This document shows positions 25,877 to 34,484 of a DNA stretch of 55,342 bases, one piece after another. The notes under the pieces were generated by a model. The model saw only the letters and a program-made list of their open reading frames with translations, was not told the DNA's origin and made no database searches. The stretch lies in IMG/VR virus record IMGVR_UViG_3300009149_000039, positions 1-55,342 of that record; one strand, 5' to 3'. The position numbers and the translations under genes were made by a program. Source of the stretch: a virus. The stretch's first letter is position 1. Each line of letters starts with the position of its first letter.

Positions 25877-27298
25877 TTATTTATTAAGTCCCATTAAAGT
25901 CTTCATTCTGCTGAATTGCTCATTCTCATAAACTTTAGATTCAGATAACATTTCTCCAGAAGAAGATGTTTTAGTAGGTGAAGCGATTTTATCAGCAACA
26001 GCTTCCGTAATCGGTTTTGTATTGCTTAATTCTTCTTTAATTTGTCCATAAAGACCTTTCGATTCTGTTATGGTAGAAATTGAGTCAAATCGTTTCAAAA
26101 TACTCATTTTCTCTTTTTTGGTTGTTGTATGTTCAGTAAACAATCTTGTAGCGTAAGCTAAGTTTGCGTTGAACACAGCAACCTCATTTAATTTGTCTTT
26201 GAATAGAACTAATGCTTTTCTATATTCGGCATTTTGCTTCTTCAATTTAGTGACCTCTTCATTCATAAACGAAGTTGAACCTGCTTTAAACTTTTTAGAA
26301 CCACTACTATGGTCATCTTTTGTTCCAAGTCCAGATCTTTTTTGTGCTTCGTTCTTATTACCTTGTCTAGTTGACTTATTCCTTGCGGCTTCCGTCTGTT
26401 CACCTTTTTTACCTGTTAAACCTTTATCTGTTCTGGTCATTTTTAAATTATCACCTTTATCAGTTTCAAAAGGTGTACTAGTTTTACCACCTTTTGGTTC
26501 ACTACTTTTACCCATTGGGTTACTTGTAGATAAACCTTTTTCTTTACGGTTTTTCTTTAAATTTTCACCTTCAGCATTTGTGAATGGATCATCTTCTGGT
26601 CCACCACCGCTTTGTTTGTTTTCCGGTTTTGTTAATGGTAATTTTGGGCTTTTAACAGCTTCACCTTCACCTTTTGTGAATGGATCATTCTTGTCTTCGT
26701 CTAATTCACCTTCGAATCCTTCATCGTCCTCATCTAATTCGATTTCGTAGATGTTTTCTTCAGAAATATCATCATCATCAAAATAATCTTCTTGTTCATT
26801 TAGTTTAATGATATATTCGCCTGGTTCTTCAACATTAAGTTCAATTTTGTCATCGTCTTTTTTAACAATAATACCATCTTCTGGACTCATTGCTTTAAAG
26901 ATTTTAGCGACTTCATCAGATGATGCACCTGTCATATCAAGTACTTCGTCATCGTCTTCAAGGTCATCACCAAGGTCATCACCATCTAAATCTGCTTCAT
27001 CACCAAGTTCATCGCCAAATTCACCATCTAATGATGGTTCTTCGTCTGAATCTTCTGTTGATGTTTCATCTTCATCTGGTAATTCGTCTGTTATCGAAGT
27101 TGTTTCGTCACCGTCTTCTGGTACACCATTTTCTTCTTCGTCAGGAATGAAGTCATCATCCTCTTGTTCTTTAAGCAAATCATTTAGCTCTTGTTTCATT
27201 GTGGAAGCAAGTATACCTTTTGCGTTTTGCTTTACTGCATCTTCAATATTTTCAATTTGAAGCAATGCTTGTTCTACTATTGATTTCTTTTGAGTCAT
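25877..27298 (-). CDS. 22: Prohead core scaffold (gp22-like)
   Basis: 473 aa, extremely acidic in residues 40-200 (long Asp/Glu runs), then three repeats around DPFTKGEGE, DPFTNAEGE and TPFETDKGD, a basic Lys-rich zone, and a coiled-coil C-terminal domain (VTKLKKQNAEYRKALVLFKD) ending SRMKTLMGLNK. Charge pattern, C-terminal helix and position between protease and capsid genes match T4 gp22, the scaffold degraded by gp21. About 200 residues longer than T4 gp22. Confidence 0.85.
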   Translation of the reverse strand: MTQKKSIVEQALLQIENIEDAVKQNAKGILASTMKQELNDLLKEQEDDDFIPDEEENGVPEDGDETTSITDELPDEDETSTEDSDEEPSLDGEFGDELGDEADLDGDDLGDDLEDDDEVLDMTGASSDEVAKIFKAMSPEDGIIVKKDDDKIELNVEEPGEYIIKLNEQEDYFDDDDISEENIYEIELDEDDEGFEGELDEDKNDPFTKGEGEAVKSPKLPLTKPENKQSGGGPEDDPFTNAEGENLKKNRKEKGLSTSNPMGKSSEPKGGKTSTPFETDKGDNLKMTRTDKGLTGKKGEQTEAARNKSTRQGNKNEAQKRSGLGTKDDHSSGSKKFKAGSTSFMNEEVTKLKKQNAEYRKALVLFKDKLNEVAVFNANLAYATRLFTEHTTTKKEKMSILKRFDSISTITESKGLYGQIKEELSNTKPITEAVADKIASPTKTSSSGEMLSESKVYENEQFSRMKTLMGLNK

Positions 27299-27316
27299 AA
27301 GTGTTATTGTTTTAAG

Positions 27317-27324
27317 TATAAATA
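27317..27324 (-). promoter_or_regulatory. TATTTATA element before scaffold gene
   Basis: TATTTATA on the minus strand, 18 bases before the start at 27298. Confidence 0.35.
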
Positions 27325-27377
27325 TTATGTTTTTATAAAAAGTCTTATTATTAGTATAAATAGTCCAATAAAAATGG

Positions 27378-28070
27378 TTATTTACCTAAAAATCCATTTA
27401 AACTATTCATTAATGATTTCATTCTATCGTTTTCAATTGGTTCTTGTTTCATTTCTTCTTCCTGATATTGGTCCCTATCAGCTAAATCGGCAAAAATGTA
27501 TGCTCCGGGTGTTGATGGGGATGATACAAGGTCAAAACAAACAATTTCAAAGTCATCTTGTACAATATTCTGTCCACTTACATTCTTTAATGACCCAACA
27601 CCACGAGAAGATATTCCCAAAGATGCACCATTCATTAATAAATTTGCCGCTTGGTCACCTTTACAACTAATAATACCCATTTTCTTCCATCCCGGTGATG
27701 TGAATATTTTAATTTTAGCCATTAAGATGTTATTTTCCCACCAAGTTTCAAGAATAGAATGTGAAACTCTATCTAAATCAATAAGTGAAGATGATGGGTG
27801 ATTTAATTCACTTAAAGCCCCACCTTTTTTAATAATTTCTTGATATTTTTCGTTTTCACGATATAGAATATCTTTTGGATATATCCTACCATTTTTATTT
27901 GGTACTCCATATTTTTGTAGCACAGCAAAAAGAACAAGGTCTTCTTTGAAGTCCAAATTTGCCATTGCTTCGGAAATAATTTTCTTATTGTTAGCATCAT
28001 CAGGGGAAATAAACCCATCATGTTCAATGAGAATTCCCTTACCAACTTCATTTGGTCCTAATACCTTCAT
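27378..28070 (-). CDS. 21: Prohead maturation serine protease (gp21-like)
   Basis: 230 aa. Motifs NKNGRIYP (58-65), ELNHP with the likely catalytic His91, SLGISSRGVGS (150-160) with the catalytic Ser, and DLVSSPSTPGA, matching T4 gp21 and the herpes-type assemblin fold. It cleaves scaffold and capsid at (L/I)-x-E sites. A TATTTATA element lies 12 bases upstream. Confidence 0.92.
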   Translation of the reverse strand: MKVLGPNEVGKGILIEHDGFISPDDANNKKIISEAMANLDFKEDLVLFAVLQKYGVPNKNGRIYPKDILYRENEKYQEIIKKGGALSELNHPSSSLIDLDRVSHSILETWWENNILMAKIKIFTSPGWKKMGIISCKGDQAANLLMNGASLGISSRGVGSLKNVSGQNIVQDDFEIVCFDLVSSPSTPGAYIFADLADRDQYQEEEMKQEPIENDRMKSLMNSLNGFLGK

Positions 28071-28082
28071 TTATAGTTTAAC

Positions 28083-28090
28083 TATAAATA
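28083..28090 (-). promoter_or_regulatory. TATTTATA element before prohead protease gene
   Basis: TATTTATA read on the minus strand 12 bases upstream of ATG 28070. Confidence 0.4.
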
Positions 28091-28105
28091 CATTGATATT
28101 AGTAA

Positions 28106-28528
28106 TTATTTTTTATTGCGATGAAAATTAAAAAGGTTTTTATTAATAAGGTTATTGTTAATAATGTTTTCACACAAGTCTTGGATATACGATTTCACAT
28201 CATTTGATTTTAAATCAAACTGTTCCTTAGCAAAGAGGGTGATTTCAAGATTCATAAAGGATTTTTTTTCTAATTTAACACCTTTTGTTCGTACATCTAA
28301 ATCTACTATACTTTCTTTTTTGAATTTATCAGCATTTAAGTTATAGATATAATTTCTTATTTCATTTCTTGTTTTTGATATAACGGAATCATAATTTTCA
28401 TCTGATTCTGGAATAATCCAAGAATTTAATGTAATATATATTGTTTTTAAATTTTTATGGTCTATTGTTCCATATCCTATCTTTACGTTTTGATGGTATC
28501 CCATCGGTATAAATTTTCCAGTTTTCAT
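28106..28528 (-). CDS. Hypothetical protein in head operon
   Basis: 140 aa, alpha/beta, not recognised. Features: TIYITLNSWIIPESDENY, helix SVISKTRNEIRNYIYNLNAD and strand KKSFMNLEITLFAKEQFDLK. Lies between the core-type gene and the protease gene, so a head-assembly role is likely. Confidence 0.6.
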   Translation of the reverse strand: MKTGKFIPMGYHQNVKIGYGTIDHKNLKTIYITLNSWIIPESDENYDSVISKTRNEIRNYIYNLNADKFKKESIVDLDVRTKGVKLEKKSFMNLEITLFAKEQFDLKSNDVKSYIQDLCENIINNNLINKNLFNFHRNKK

Positions 28529-28618
28529 TTAATTTACTCATATTTACAATCTTTTATTGGTTATATGTAAAATATAAGAAAAAAATTTGGAAATAACAAA
28601 AAAATTTTGTATGGGCAA

Positions 28619-28644
28619 AAAAAAATGGTCTTAAAGACCATTTT
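28619..28644 (-). terminator. Terminator overlapping end of core-type gene
   Basis: Hairpin AAAATGGTCTT / AAGACCATTTT followed by nine T on the minus strand. It covers the stop codon of the gene at 28631. Confidence 0.75.
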
Positions 28645-29371
28645 CTAATTGTTGTAGTTTATATAGGTTATATTTTGTTGGTTTCATCTTCTCCACCTCT
28701 TTTTTAGTTTCTTCTAACTTAGTAGACACATCACCAGTACTTTCAACTAATAAGTCTGAAATCTTGTCGATTACATTTTCTTTTAATTCTTCAATATTCG
28801 TTATTAAATCTTCATCTGATATTGAAATGAATTTTTTTAATTCAGTTTTTTGTTCTTCATTTAATTCATTATCATATAAGTTATTAAAGTTATTAGATAG
28901 AATAGAGTAGAATAAACCTTCATTTGACACTACTGGGATGTCTTTTAAGACTACTTCACCTTTTTTAGTGGTCAAGTGTTCAACTAGTGTATTTTTAGCG
29001 GATATCTTCCTATCAATATTACTAATCTTTTTCTTTTCTAATAGAACATCCAAGTCATCATATAAAGAATCACATTCAACATCAATACCTTCAACTAAAT
29101 TATTTAATTTTGTGAAAAAATCTTTTGATTTTAAAAGATTATTGTAGTTTTCTTGTAAAAATGGAATAACTGACTCAAGATATAATGTCGCACTTTCCTT
29201 ACTATCAAAATTTTTATTTTCGAATTCATCATAAAACAAATATAATTCACGAAAATCTTTATTTTCTTTTAATAGTGAAATCATTTGTTTAATTTCTTTT
29301 TTATTACCTCTTGAATAGGATTCAGTTAGTTTACTTAATACCTGATTTTTTAAATTACCTATTTTTTTCAT
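28631..29371 (-). CDS. Prohead core-type helical protein (gp67/68 position)
   Basis: 246 aa, highly charged and almost wholly helical, with a C-terminal coiled coil (TKLEETKKEVEKMKP). The N-terminus MKKIGNLKNQVLSKLTESYS contains an L-T-E prohead-protease consensus at residues 15-17. It occupies the place of the T4 core genes 67/68 between portal and protease, overlaps the portal gene by 4 bases, and is followed by a terminator. Function inferred from position. Confidence 0.6.
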   Translation of the reverse strand: MKKIGNLKNQVLSKLTESYSRGNKKEIKQMISLLKENKDFRELYLFYDEFENKNFDSKESATLYLESVIPFLQENYNNLLKSKDFFTKLNNLVEGIDVECDSLYDDLDVLLEKKKISNIDRKISAKNTLVEHLTTKKGEVVLKDIPVVSNEGLFYSILSNNFNNLYDNELNEEQKTELKKFISISDEDLITNIEELKENVIDKISDLLVESTGDVSTKLEETKKEVEKMKPTKYNLYKLQQLENGL

Positions 29372-31251
29372 AATTCATCTTCTTTTGTTAAATCGTTTAG
29401 TTTAGTTTCTATTTCATAAATATTTTGTTTTGCTTTATCGAAATCAAATAATTCATTAAAATTAGTAGTTTCTTCACCTAGCATCGACAAAATTTTATTC
29501 TTTTTTGTTTCTGTCTTGTATTCCTCACTTAAAGGTGCTTCACCACCAACAGGGGCTTCAGGTATTTCACCACCCATATCACCTCCAAAGTCACCACCCA
29601 CATCACCTCCAAAACCTCCGCCGCCACCAAAGTCAGCACCTAAGCCACCTTCAGTTCCTGGAGGAGCATTTTCAACCTTTTCTCGTTCATCTTCAGGAAT
29701 ACCATATTTTTTATCTACTTCATCAAATATACCTGTTCGTTTAATAATCATTGGTGATTGCATTAATTCCGCTCCAATTGCTCTTTCAAGTCTTTGTTGT
29801 TGTAGGTCAAGGATAACTTCATTATTACTCATACCAAGAATATTTTTCTTAGCGAATGTATGTGAAACAGGTAAGATATCAATTTGTGATTGGTCAGATG
29901 TAGCGTCTTTATATAATAATATCTTTTCTTTCCATTGTTCAATTTTTAATAAATCAGATTGAGCTGATGGATTTGTTAATGCTAATGAGAAATTATTTAA
30001 CTCATCTTCTAATCCTAATAAATAAAGGTGTATTAAAGCAATTTTATTTAACTCACGGATTAATGATTTTTGGATCCTGTTAATCGTTCTTGCAAAACGA
30101 ATGTCCATTAACGCTAAGTCTTTTCCATTACCAACAACTTCTTCAAATCCTAAAAATGCTTTAGGGATACGAAGTGCCGCCATAAGTTTCTTTTGGATAT
30201 ACTCAATATCTGCAATTTCACCTAAGTTTTGTGCTCCTGGCAATGTTTCAATAGGGCTTGATTGTGATGTATCACGTACAGGAATGAAATAATCTTGGTC
30301 AACCGCCATTTGATTATATCTCATATCAACATTACCGTTTCGTTGGTCAACTACTTGGTCACGTTTAAATTTATTAGCAACTCTTTGTACATAAGGTTCA
30401 ATATCCTTATCTTCCATATTACCAACAAATACTTTAAATACCCTTCTTTCAGGTGCTCTTGATATCCTATATATTAACATCGCATCTTCAGATAATAGAA
30501 GTTGTTTCCATATTCTTCTAATCTTATCTAACATTGATGTACCATAAGGTAATTTTCTATCATCACCTAAAAGTCTAAAGTGACCGATTTCCCATGATTG
30601 GAATTCCAAGTCTTTGTTTTTCCACGCGAATCTTAATTCCCTACTTGGTTTATCATCAGTATTAATAATATTTAAACTAATACTATTTGACGTAGCACCT
30701 TCAATTCTTTCTATTTCTATATTAGGTAATTGTTGACATCCAACAATACCTTTATCTGGATCAACTTTTAAATAAACAAAATCGTCACCATATTTACACA
30801 TTCCTCTACACCACATTTGTAAGTTAGTATCGATGTCTAAAACATTTTTAAATAAATCAACAAGAATTGCTTGGATTCTTTTAGATTCTGAATGTATTGT
30901 TAATATTTCACCCTTTTCTGACATTGTTGTTGATTCTTCAGAATAAATGTCTAATGCCGCGGATATTTCCGGGGTAAATTCCATACTCTCAAAATCATAG
31001 TATGCTGACAACCTATTTGGTTCATAATATACCGATTGGTTATATAATGATTGGTCAATTCTTTTCCACCTATCAGCAATGAATTGTGATTGCTGAGCTT
31101 TTAATAAAGCCTGTTCATATTCTTCTCTACTATCCGTTTTTAATAATTCATCTTTTGAAAAATTAAACGATGGTGGGTACTCCGCTGATTGCCCCATAAA
31201 ACCAAAGGTTCTGGTCAATCTTTGATATACTGTTAAGTTATTATCTGCCAT
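29368..31251 (-). CDS. 20: Portal protein (gp20-like)
   Basis: 627 aa. YNQSVYYEPNRLSAYYDFES, PEISAALDIYSEESTTMSEK and MWCRGMCKYGDDFVYLKVD follow the T4 gp20 pattern; later ALRIPKAFLGFEEVVGNGKD is the conserved crown/stem region. The protein forms the dodecameric DNA gate at the head vertex. Residues about 540-580 are an unusual Gly-rich tail (GGLGADFGGGGGFGGDVGG) before an acidic end. The ATG is 3 bases after a TATTTATA element. Confidence 0.92.
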   Translation of the reverse strand: MADNNLTVYQRLTRTFGFMGQSAEYPPSFNFSKDELLKTDSREEYEQALLKAQQSQFIADRWKRIDQSLYNQSVYYEPNRLSAYYDFESMEFTPEISAALDIYSEESTTMSEKGEILTIHSESKRIQAILVDLFKNVLDIDTNLQMWCRGMCKYGDDFVYLKVDPDKGIVGCQQLPNIEIERIEGATSNSISLNIINTDDKPSRELRFAWKNKDLEFQSWEIGHFRLLGDDRKLPYGTSMLDKIRRIWKQLLLSEDAMLIYRISRAPERRVFKVFVGNMEDKDIEPYVQRVANKFKRDQVVDQRNGNVDMRYNQMAVDQDYFIPVRDTSQSSPIETLPGAQNLGEIADIEYIQKKLMAALRIPKAFLGFEEVVGNGKDLALMDIRFARTINRIQKSLIRELNKIALIHLYLLGLEDELNNFSLALTNPSAQSDLLKIEQWKEKILLYKDATSDQSQIDILPVSHTFAKKNILGMSNNEVILDLQQQRLERAIGAELMQSPMIIKRTGIFDEVDKKYGIPEDEREKVENAPPGTEGGLGADFGGGGGFGGDVGGDFGGDMGGEIPEAPVGGEAPLSEEYKTETKKNKILSMLGEETTNFNELFDFDKAKQNIYEIETKLNDLTKEDEL

Positions 31252-31254
31252 ATC

Positions 31255-31262
31255 TATAAATA
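31255..31262 (-). promoter_or_regulatory. TATTTATA element before portal gene
   Basis: TATTTATA, then GAT, then the ATG at 31251, read on the minus strand. Confidence 0.4.
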
Positions 31263-31306
31263 CAAGTTAATTAGTTAATACAATTTAAATATTTTTATCA
31301 TAAAAA

Positions 31307-33103
31307 TCAATGGTTAAGATTTAAATCTTTAGGTTTACCAAATAACCACGCATATTCCCTATACGATTCCCTACCAACATTCGATGGATTTTGTTCGTGA
31401 AATATTTGCTCGTGTGGTTGTGATGACATAGCTCCAATAGCATCAAGAGCAGCACCATAACTATAAAATGTTTTTTCCGTTTCGTATGACCTTTCCGTTA
31501 ATGCCCAAGAATCTAACATTGCTTTATTTTTAGCATCGTTCCTTTTCAATTGTGCAAAGGAAATTTCACCAGCATACATTGCCATCGCGATAGCCATAAT
31601 AGAATCATCATGTTTACCTTTCATATGGTCAGGTCTACCATTAATATAAACAAAAGTACCTAATTCGTTTATAAGACGAGATGAACGAATAATAAATCCA
31701 TGTCTTATTTGTTCTTCTAACGCGGCAACTATTTGTGTTCTTTTATTGTTAAAACTAACCCCAGGAATTTTATCATTTAGTTTTTTGTCATATTTCCATA
31801 TATCTTTTACATTGATACCATCAATAAATAAATCATTATAACCTAATTCCTGTAATTTTCTCGATGTTGCAACGCCCATTCCACCCGTAATATCAACAAT
31901 AATAAAGGCTTTATAGTATATTCCCCATTTATATGCGACCGCCGCCAAATCATCAGGAGGCATTTTTCCTACATATTCTAAAACCTGTTCTTGGGTATCA
32001 AAATCTATAATATTAATTGAAGAAAAGTCTTCACTATCCCCTCTACTCACATCAACCCCCATAATGTAACGATGACCCTCAACCGGTTCCACCCATTGCC
32101 ACATTAATCCGCTCATATACTTCTCAATTGGTGGTTTTACCGTGGTTTTAGATATTTTATCAAGTGTTTTACTTGGAATTACATTATCACCTGAACCAAG
32201 GAAGTCACATTCAAGTTCTTGAGCAATTTTACGCTTATCATACTTGAATTTTTTAGCCATTTTCTCAAACCAACTAGAAAATGGTTTATAACCATCTTCA
32301 ATCATTTTTGGATAATCTTCTTTCTTTACATCCTTTACTGTTATTTCTTCGTCCTTATAATCGCCCCTATTTAACATATAATGAACGACATCATCAACTT
32401 TAATCCACACTAAATCTTTTGTATATCTTGGGTCGTGATACCAATACAACTCAGTTATTTTAAAATCATTAAAACCATCAACAGCCTGACTATAAATTGC
32501 GTGATATATTGGGTCAAAACCATTTGGAGTGGAAATTAGAATAATTTTACCACCTGTTGATAATGAAGCCATACTTGCAGCCCAAAAATCTTCTCCCGCT
32601 TCAATATATGCGGCCTCATCAAATATAAGAATTGTTGGTGTATAACCACGAAGAGCATCTTTTGATGTTGCAACCGATTTTACCTCACTTCCATTGTTTA
32701 ATTTATATCTACTTTCAGAATTTTTATCTGGTGAGAACCCAACATTAAGCCAATCTGGCCATTGGGTAAGAAATCCCCTAATTTTATTTGCCATTTCAAT
32801 TGCGGTATCCCTTTTATTAGCACAAATCAATACTTTTTCTGGTTCACTTTCATCTGCTAATTGTAATTTTTTAGATATCCACCCTGCGGTAACCGTAGTA
32901 ACCCCTGCTTGTCGATATTTCTTAGTGATATTCTCATTATAATTTTCATAGTCCTCAATAAGTCTTACCTGATCTTCGAATAAATCAAATGGAACATATT
33001 TTTTTTGAGTATTATCATATGTTTGAAGATATGTACGTAACGCGTACGGTGTATCTTTCATAATTCGAGCAAGCTCGACTAACTGTTCAATTTTCTGACT
33101 CAT
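31307..33103 (-). CDS. 17: Terminase large subunit (gp17-like)
   Basis: 598 aa. The ATPase part has KKYRQAGVTT (61-70) as Walker A: the lysine expected between Gly and Thr is Val, with Lys residues placed upstream as in some other phage terminases. Walker B is ILIFDEA (158-164) and the coupling motif STPNG is at 191-195. The RNase H-like nuclease begins RYIMGVDVSRGDS (Asp351), with later acidic residues in FIIVDITGG and DDSIMAIAMA. It packages DNA through the portal encoded downstream. Confidence 0.93.
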   Translation of the reverse strand: MSQKIEQLVELARIMKDTPYALRTYLQTYDNTQKKYVPFDLFEDQVRLIEDYENYNENITKKYRQAGVTTVTAGWISKKLQLADESEPEKVLICANKRDTAIEMANKIRGFLTQWPDWLNVGFSPDKNSESRYKLNNGSEVKSVATSKDALRGYTPTILIFDEAAYIEAGEDFWAASMASLSTGGKIILISTPNGFDPIYHAIYSQAVDGFNDFKITELYWYHDPRYTKDLVWIKVDDVVHYMLNRGDYKDEEITVKDVKKEDYPKMIEDGYKPFSSWFEKMAKKFKYDKRKIAQELECDFLGSGDNVIPSKTLDKISKTTVKPPIEKYMSGLMWQWVEPVEGHRYIMGVDVSRGDSEDFSSINIIDFDTQEQVLEYVGKMPPDDLAAVAYKWGIYYKAFIIVDITGGMGVATSRKLQELGYNDLFIDGINVKDIWKYDKKLNDKIPGVSFNNKRTQIVAALEEQIRHGFIIRSSRLINELGTFVYINGRPDHMKGKHDDSIMAIAMAMYAGEISFAQLKRNDAKNKAMLDSWALTERSYETEKTFYSYGAALDAIGAMSSQPHEQIFHEQNPSNVGRESYREYAWLFGKPKDLNLNH

Positions 33104-33106
33104 ACC

Positions 33107-33114
33107 TATAAATA
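33107..33114 (-). promoter_or_regulatory. TATTTATA element before terminase gene
   Basis: TATTTATA, then GGT, then the ATG at 33103 on the minus strand; it directly follows the terminator at 33115-33143. Confidence 0.4.
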
Positions 33115-33143
33115 CAAAAAAAAGCGGTTATTTCTAACCACTT
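33115..33143 (-). terminator. Terminator between 33172 gene and terminase gene
   Basis: Minus-strand hairpin AAGTGGTTA / TAACCGCTT with a GAAA loop, followed by an uninterrupted T run. The next TATTTATA follows at once, giving a compact terminator-promoter boundary. Confidence 0.75.
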
Positions 33144-33171
33144 CCCTTATTATTGCTTATTATGGTTGTTT

Positions 33172-34473
33172 TTAACTTAAATCTATTCCAAGATCATTTA
33201 AAAATAATGATAAATCTTCGTCATTTGAACCTGCCATTAATTGGTCAAGTAATGTTCTAAATTCTGAATCTTCATTACCAACATCTTCATTAGCTAATTT
33301 TCTTGAAACATCATAATACATTGAATCGATAAGTTTTTTACCATCTTCTGTTTTAGCCATTACCTCTTTCATTAAAACTAAAAAGTCTTTAGTTGGTAGA
33401 TTAACGATATTAGTATAAATGTAATATTGAATTATCTTTTTATCTTCATCCTGAACAATAGCGTCTGGGAATAAACTTGTGAATCTTCTCCATATCGCAG
33501 GACCTAATTTAATATCCCATTCTTCGTGTTGTGGTTGGTCTTCCAACTCCATCGCTGCCTTAGATTTTTCTGGGTCTTCAGGGTTCTTTTCTTTACCTAA
33601 ATATTCCATAACACCTTTAACACCTTCGTGAATTAAAAATGGAAATATCATCGCCCCTGCGTTTACTGTTGGTGGGTTTGTTGTTGTATCAATTCCAGTT
33701 TTACCCGCGGCACTACCAGAATCTTCATCGTCATTATCCCCACCCATTGCTGCTTCTATCGCAGATGGTGGCATTTGCCAATAACCTAACATCATTGTTG
33801 CAACAAAAATAGAATATTTTTCTACTATATTATCAACACCCGTAATTTGTCTAAGTTCATTTCCGACTGATTGAAATAAATATGATTGGTCTACTGAGTG
33901 TCCCTGTGTCATTGCATTAACTAATCGTCTTTTCGCTCTTTCTGGTGTTAAATTATTAACATCATCCATCAACTGTTCTTCTTTTTGTTGAAGTTGTTGT
34001 TTAGATTGTTTATTGTTCAGTTTTGCTGCTTGTTTTATTAATGTTAAGTTAAACTGTAACGCATTTTCGGGAAGTTTAAAATAATCACGAAGTACTCTTT
34101 CAGCTAATTCTTCAAGTTCTTGTTCGTGTGTATTTTCAGCTTGCATTACTTCTTGTAAAATAGTCATTGCTTGGTTTGATAATTGACCATATGCACCATC
34201 TACACCAACCCCGATATTTCTTTGACCAGTATATTCAGCTAATTTATCTAATGCGTGTTTATATTCTTCTGAACCTAATAATTCTTCATATGTAGTATGA
34301 CCTTCAGGTACGTCTGGGAAATCAACAGATTTAAATGGAGTTTCCTTTGCCCCTAAACTTAGTTCATTACTTGGGTCAGGTCTACTATCGTCATCAAACT
34401 TCATTTGCTCTTTTGGTTCTATTTTTTGTTGACCTAAAAGTAAATCGTCATCTTTTTCTTTATTTTTTTCCAT
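33172..34473 (-). CDS. Hypothetical virion or head-assembly protein
   Basis: 433 aa, not recognised. Acidic start, helical body (LEELAERVLRDYFKLPENAL, LNNKQSKQQLQQKEEQLMDD), a possible hydrophobic patch (YSIFVATMMLGYWQMPPSAI) and an acidic C-terminus. No enzyme motif. Immediately upstream of the terminase gene on the same strand. Confidence 0.65.
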   Translation of the reverse strand: MEKNKEKDDDLLLGQQKIEPKEQMKFDDDSRPDPSNELSLGAKETPFKSVDFPDVPEGHTTYEELLGSEEYKHALDKLAEYTGQRNIGVGVDGAYGQLSNQAMTILQEVMQAENTHEQELEELAERVLRDYFKLPENALQFNLTLIKQAAKLNNKQSKQQLQQKEEQLMDDVNNLTPERAKRRLVNAMTQGHSVDQSYLFQSVGNELRQITGVDNIVEKYSIFVATMMLGYWQMPPSAIEAAMGGDNDDEDSGSAAGKTGIDTTTNPPTVNAGAMIFPFLIHEGVKGVMEYLGKEKNPEDPEKSKAAMELEDQPQHEEWDIKLGPAIWRRFTSLFPDAIVQDEDKKIIQYYIYTNIVNLPTKDFLVLMKEVMAKTEDGKKLIDSMYYDVSRKLANEDVGNEDSEFRTLLDQLMAGSNDEDLSLFLNDLGIDLS

Positions 34474-34484
34474 TTTTTTAATTT

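Noticed and set aside
26169-26750. 193-codon plus-strand ORF opposite the scaffold gene
   Set aside because: Antisense shadow of the acidic scaffold coding sequence (Ser/Pro-rich composition typical of complement of Asp/Glu runs); no independent start context.
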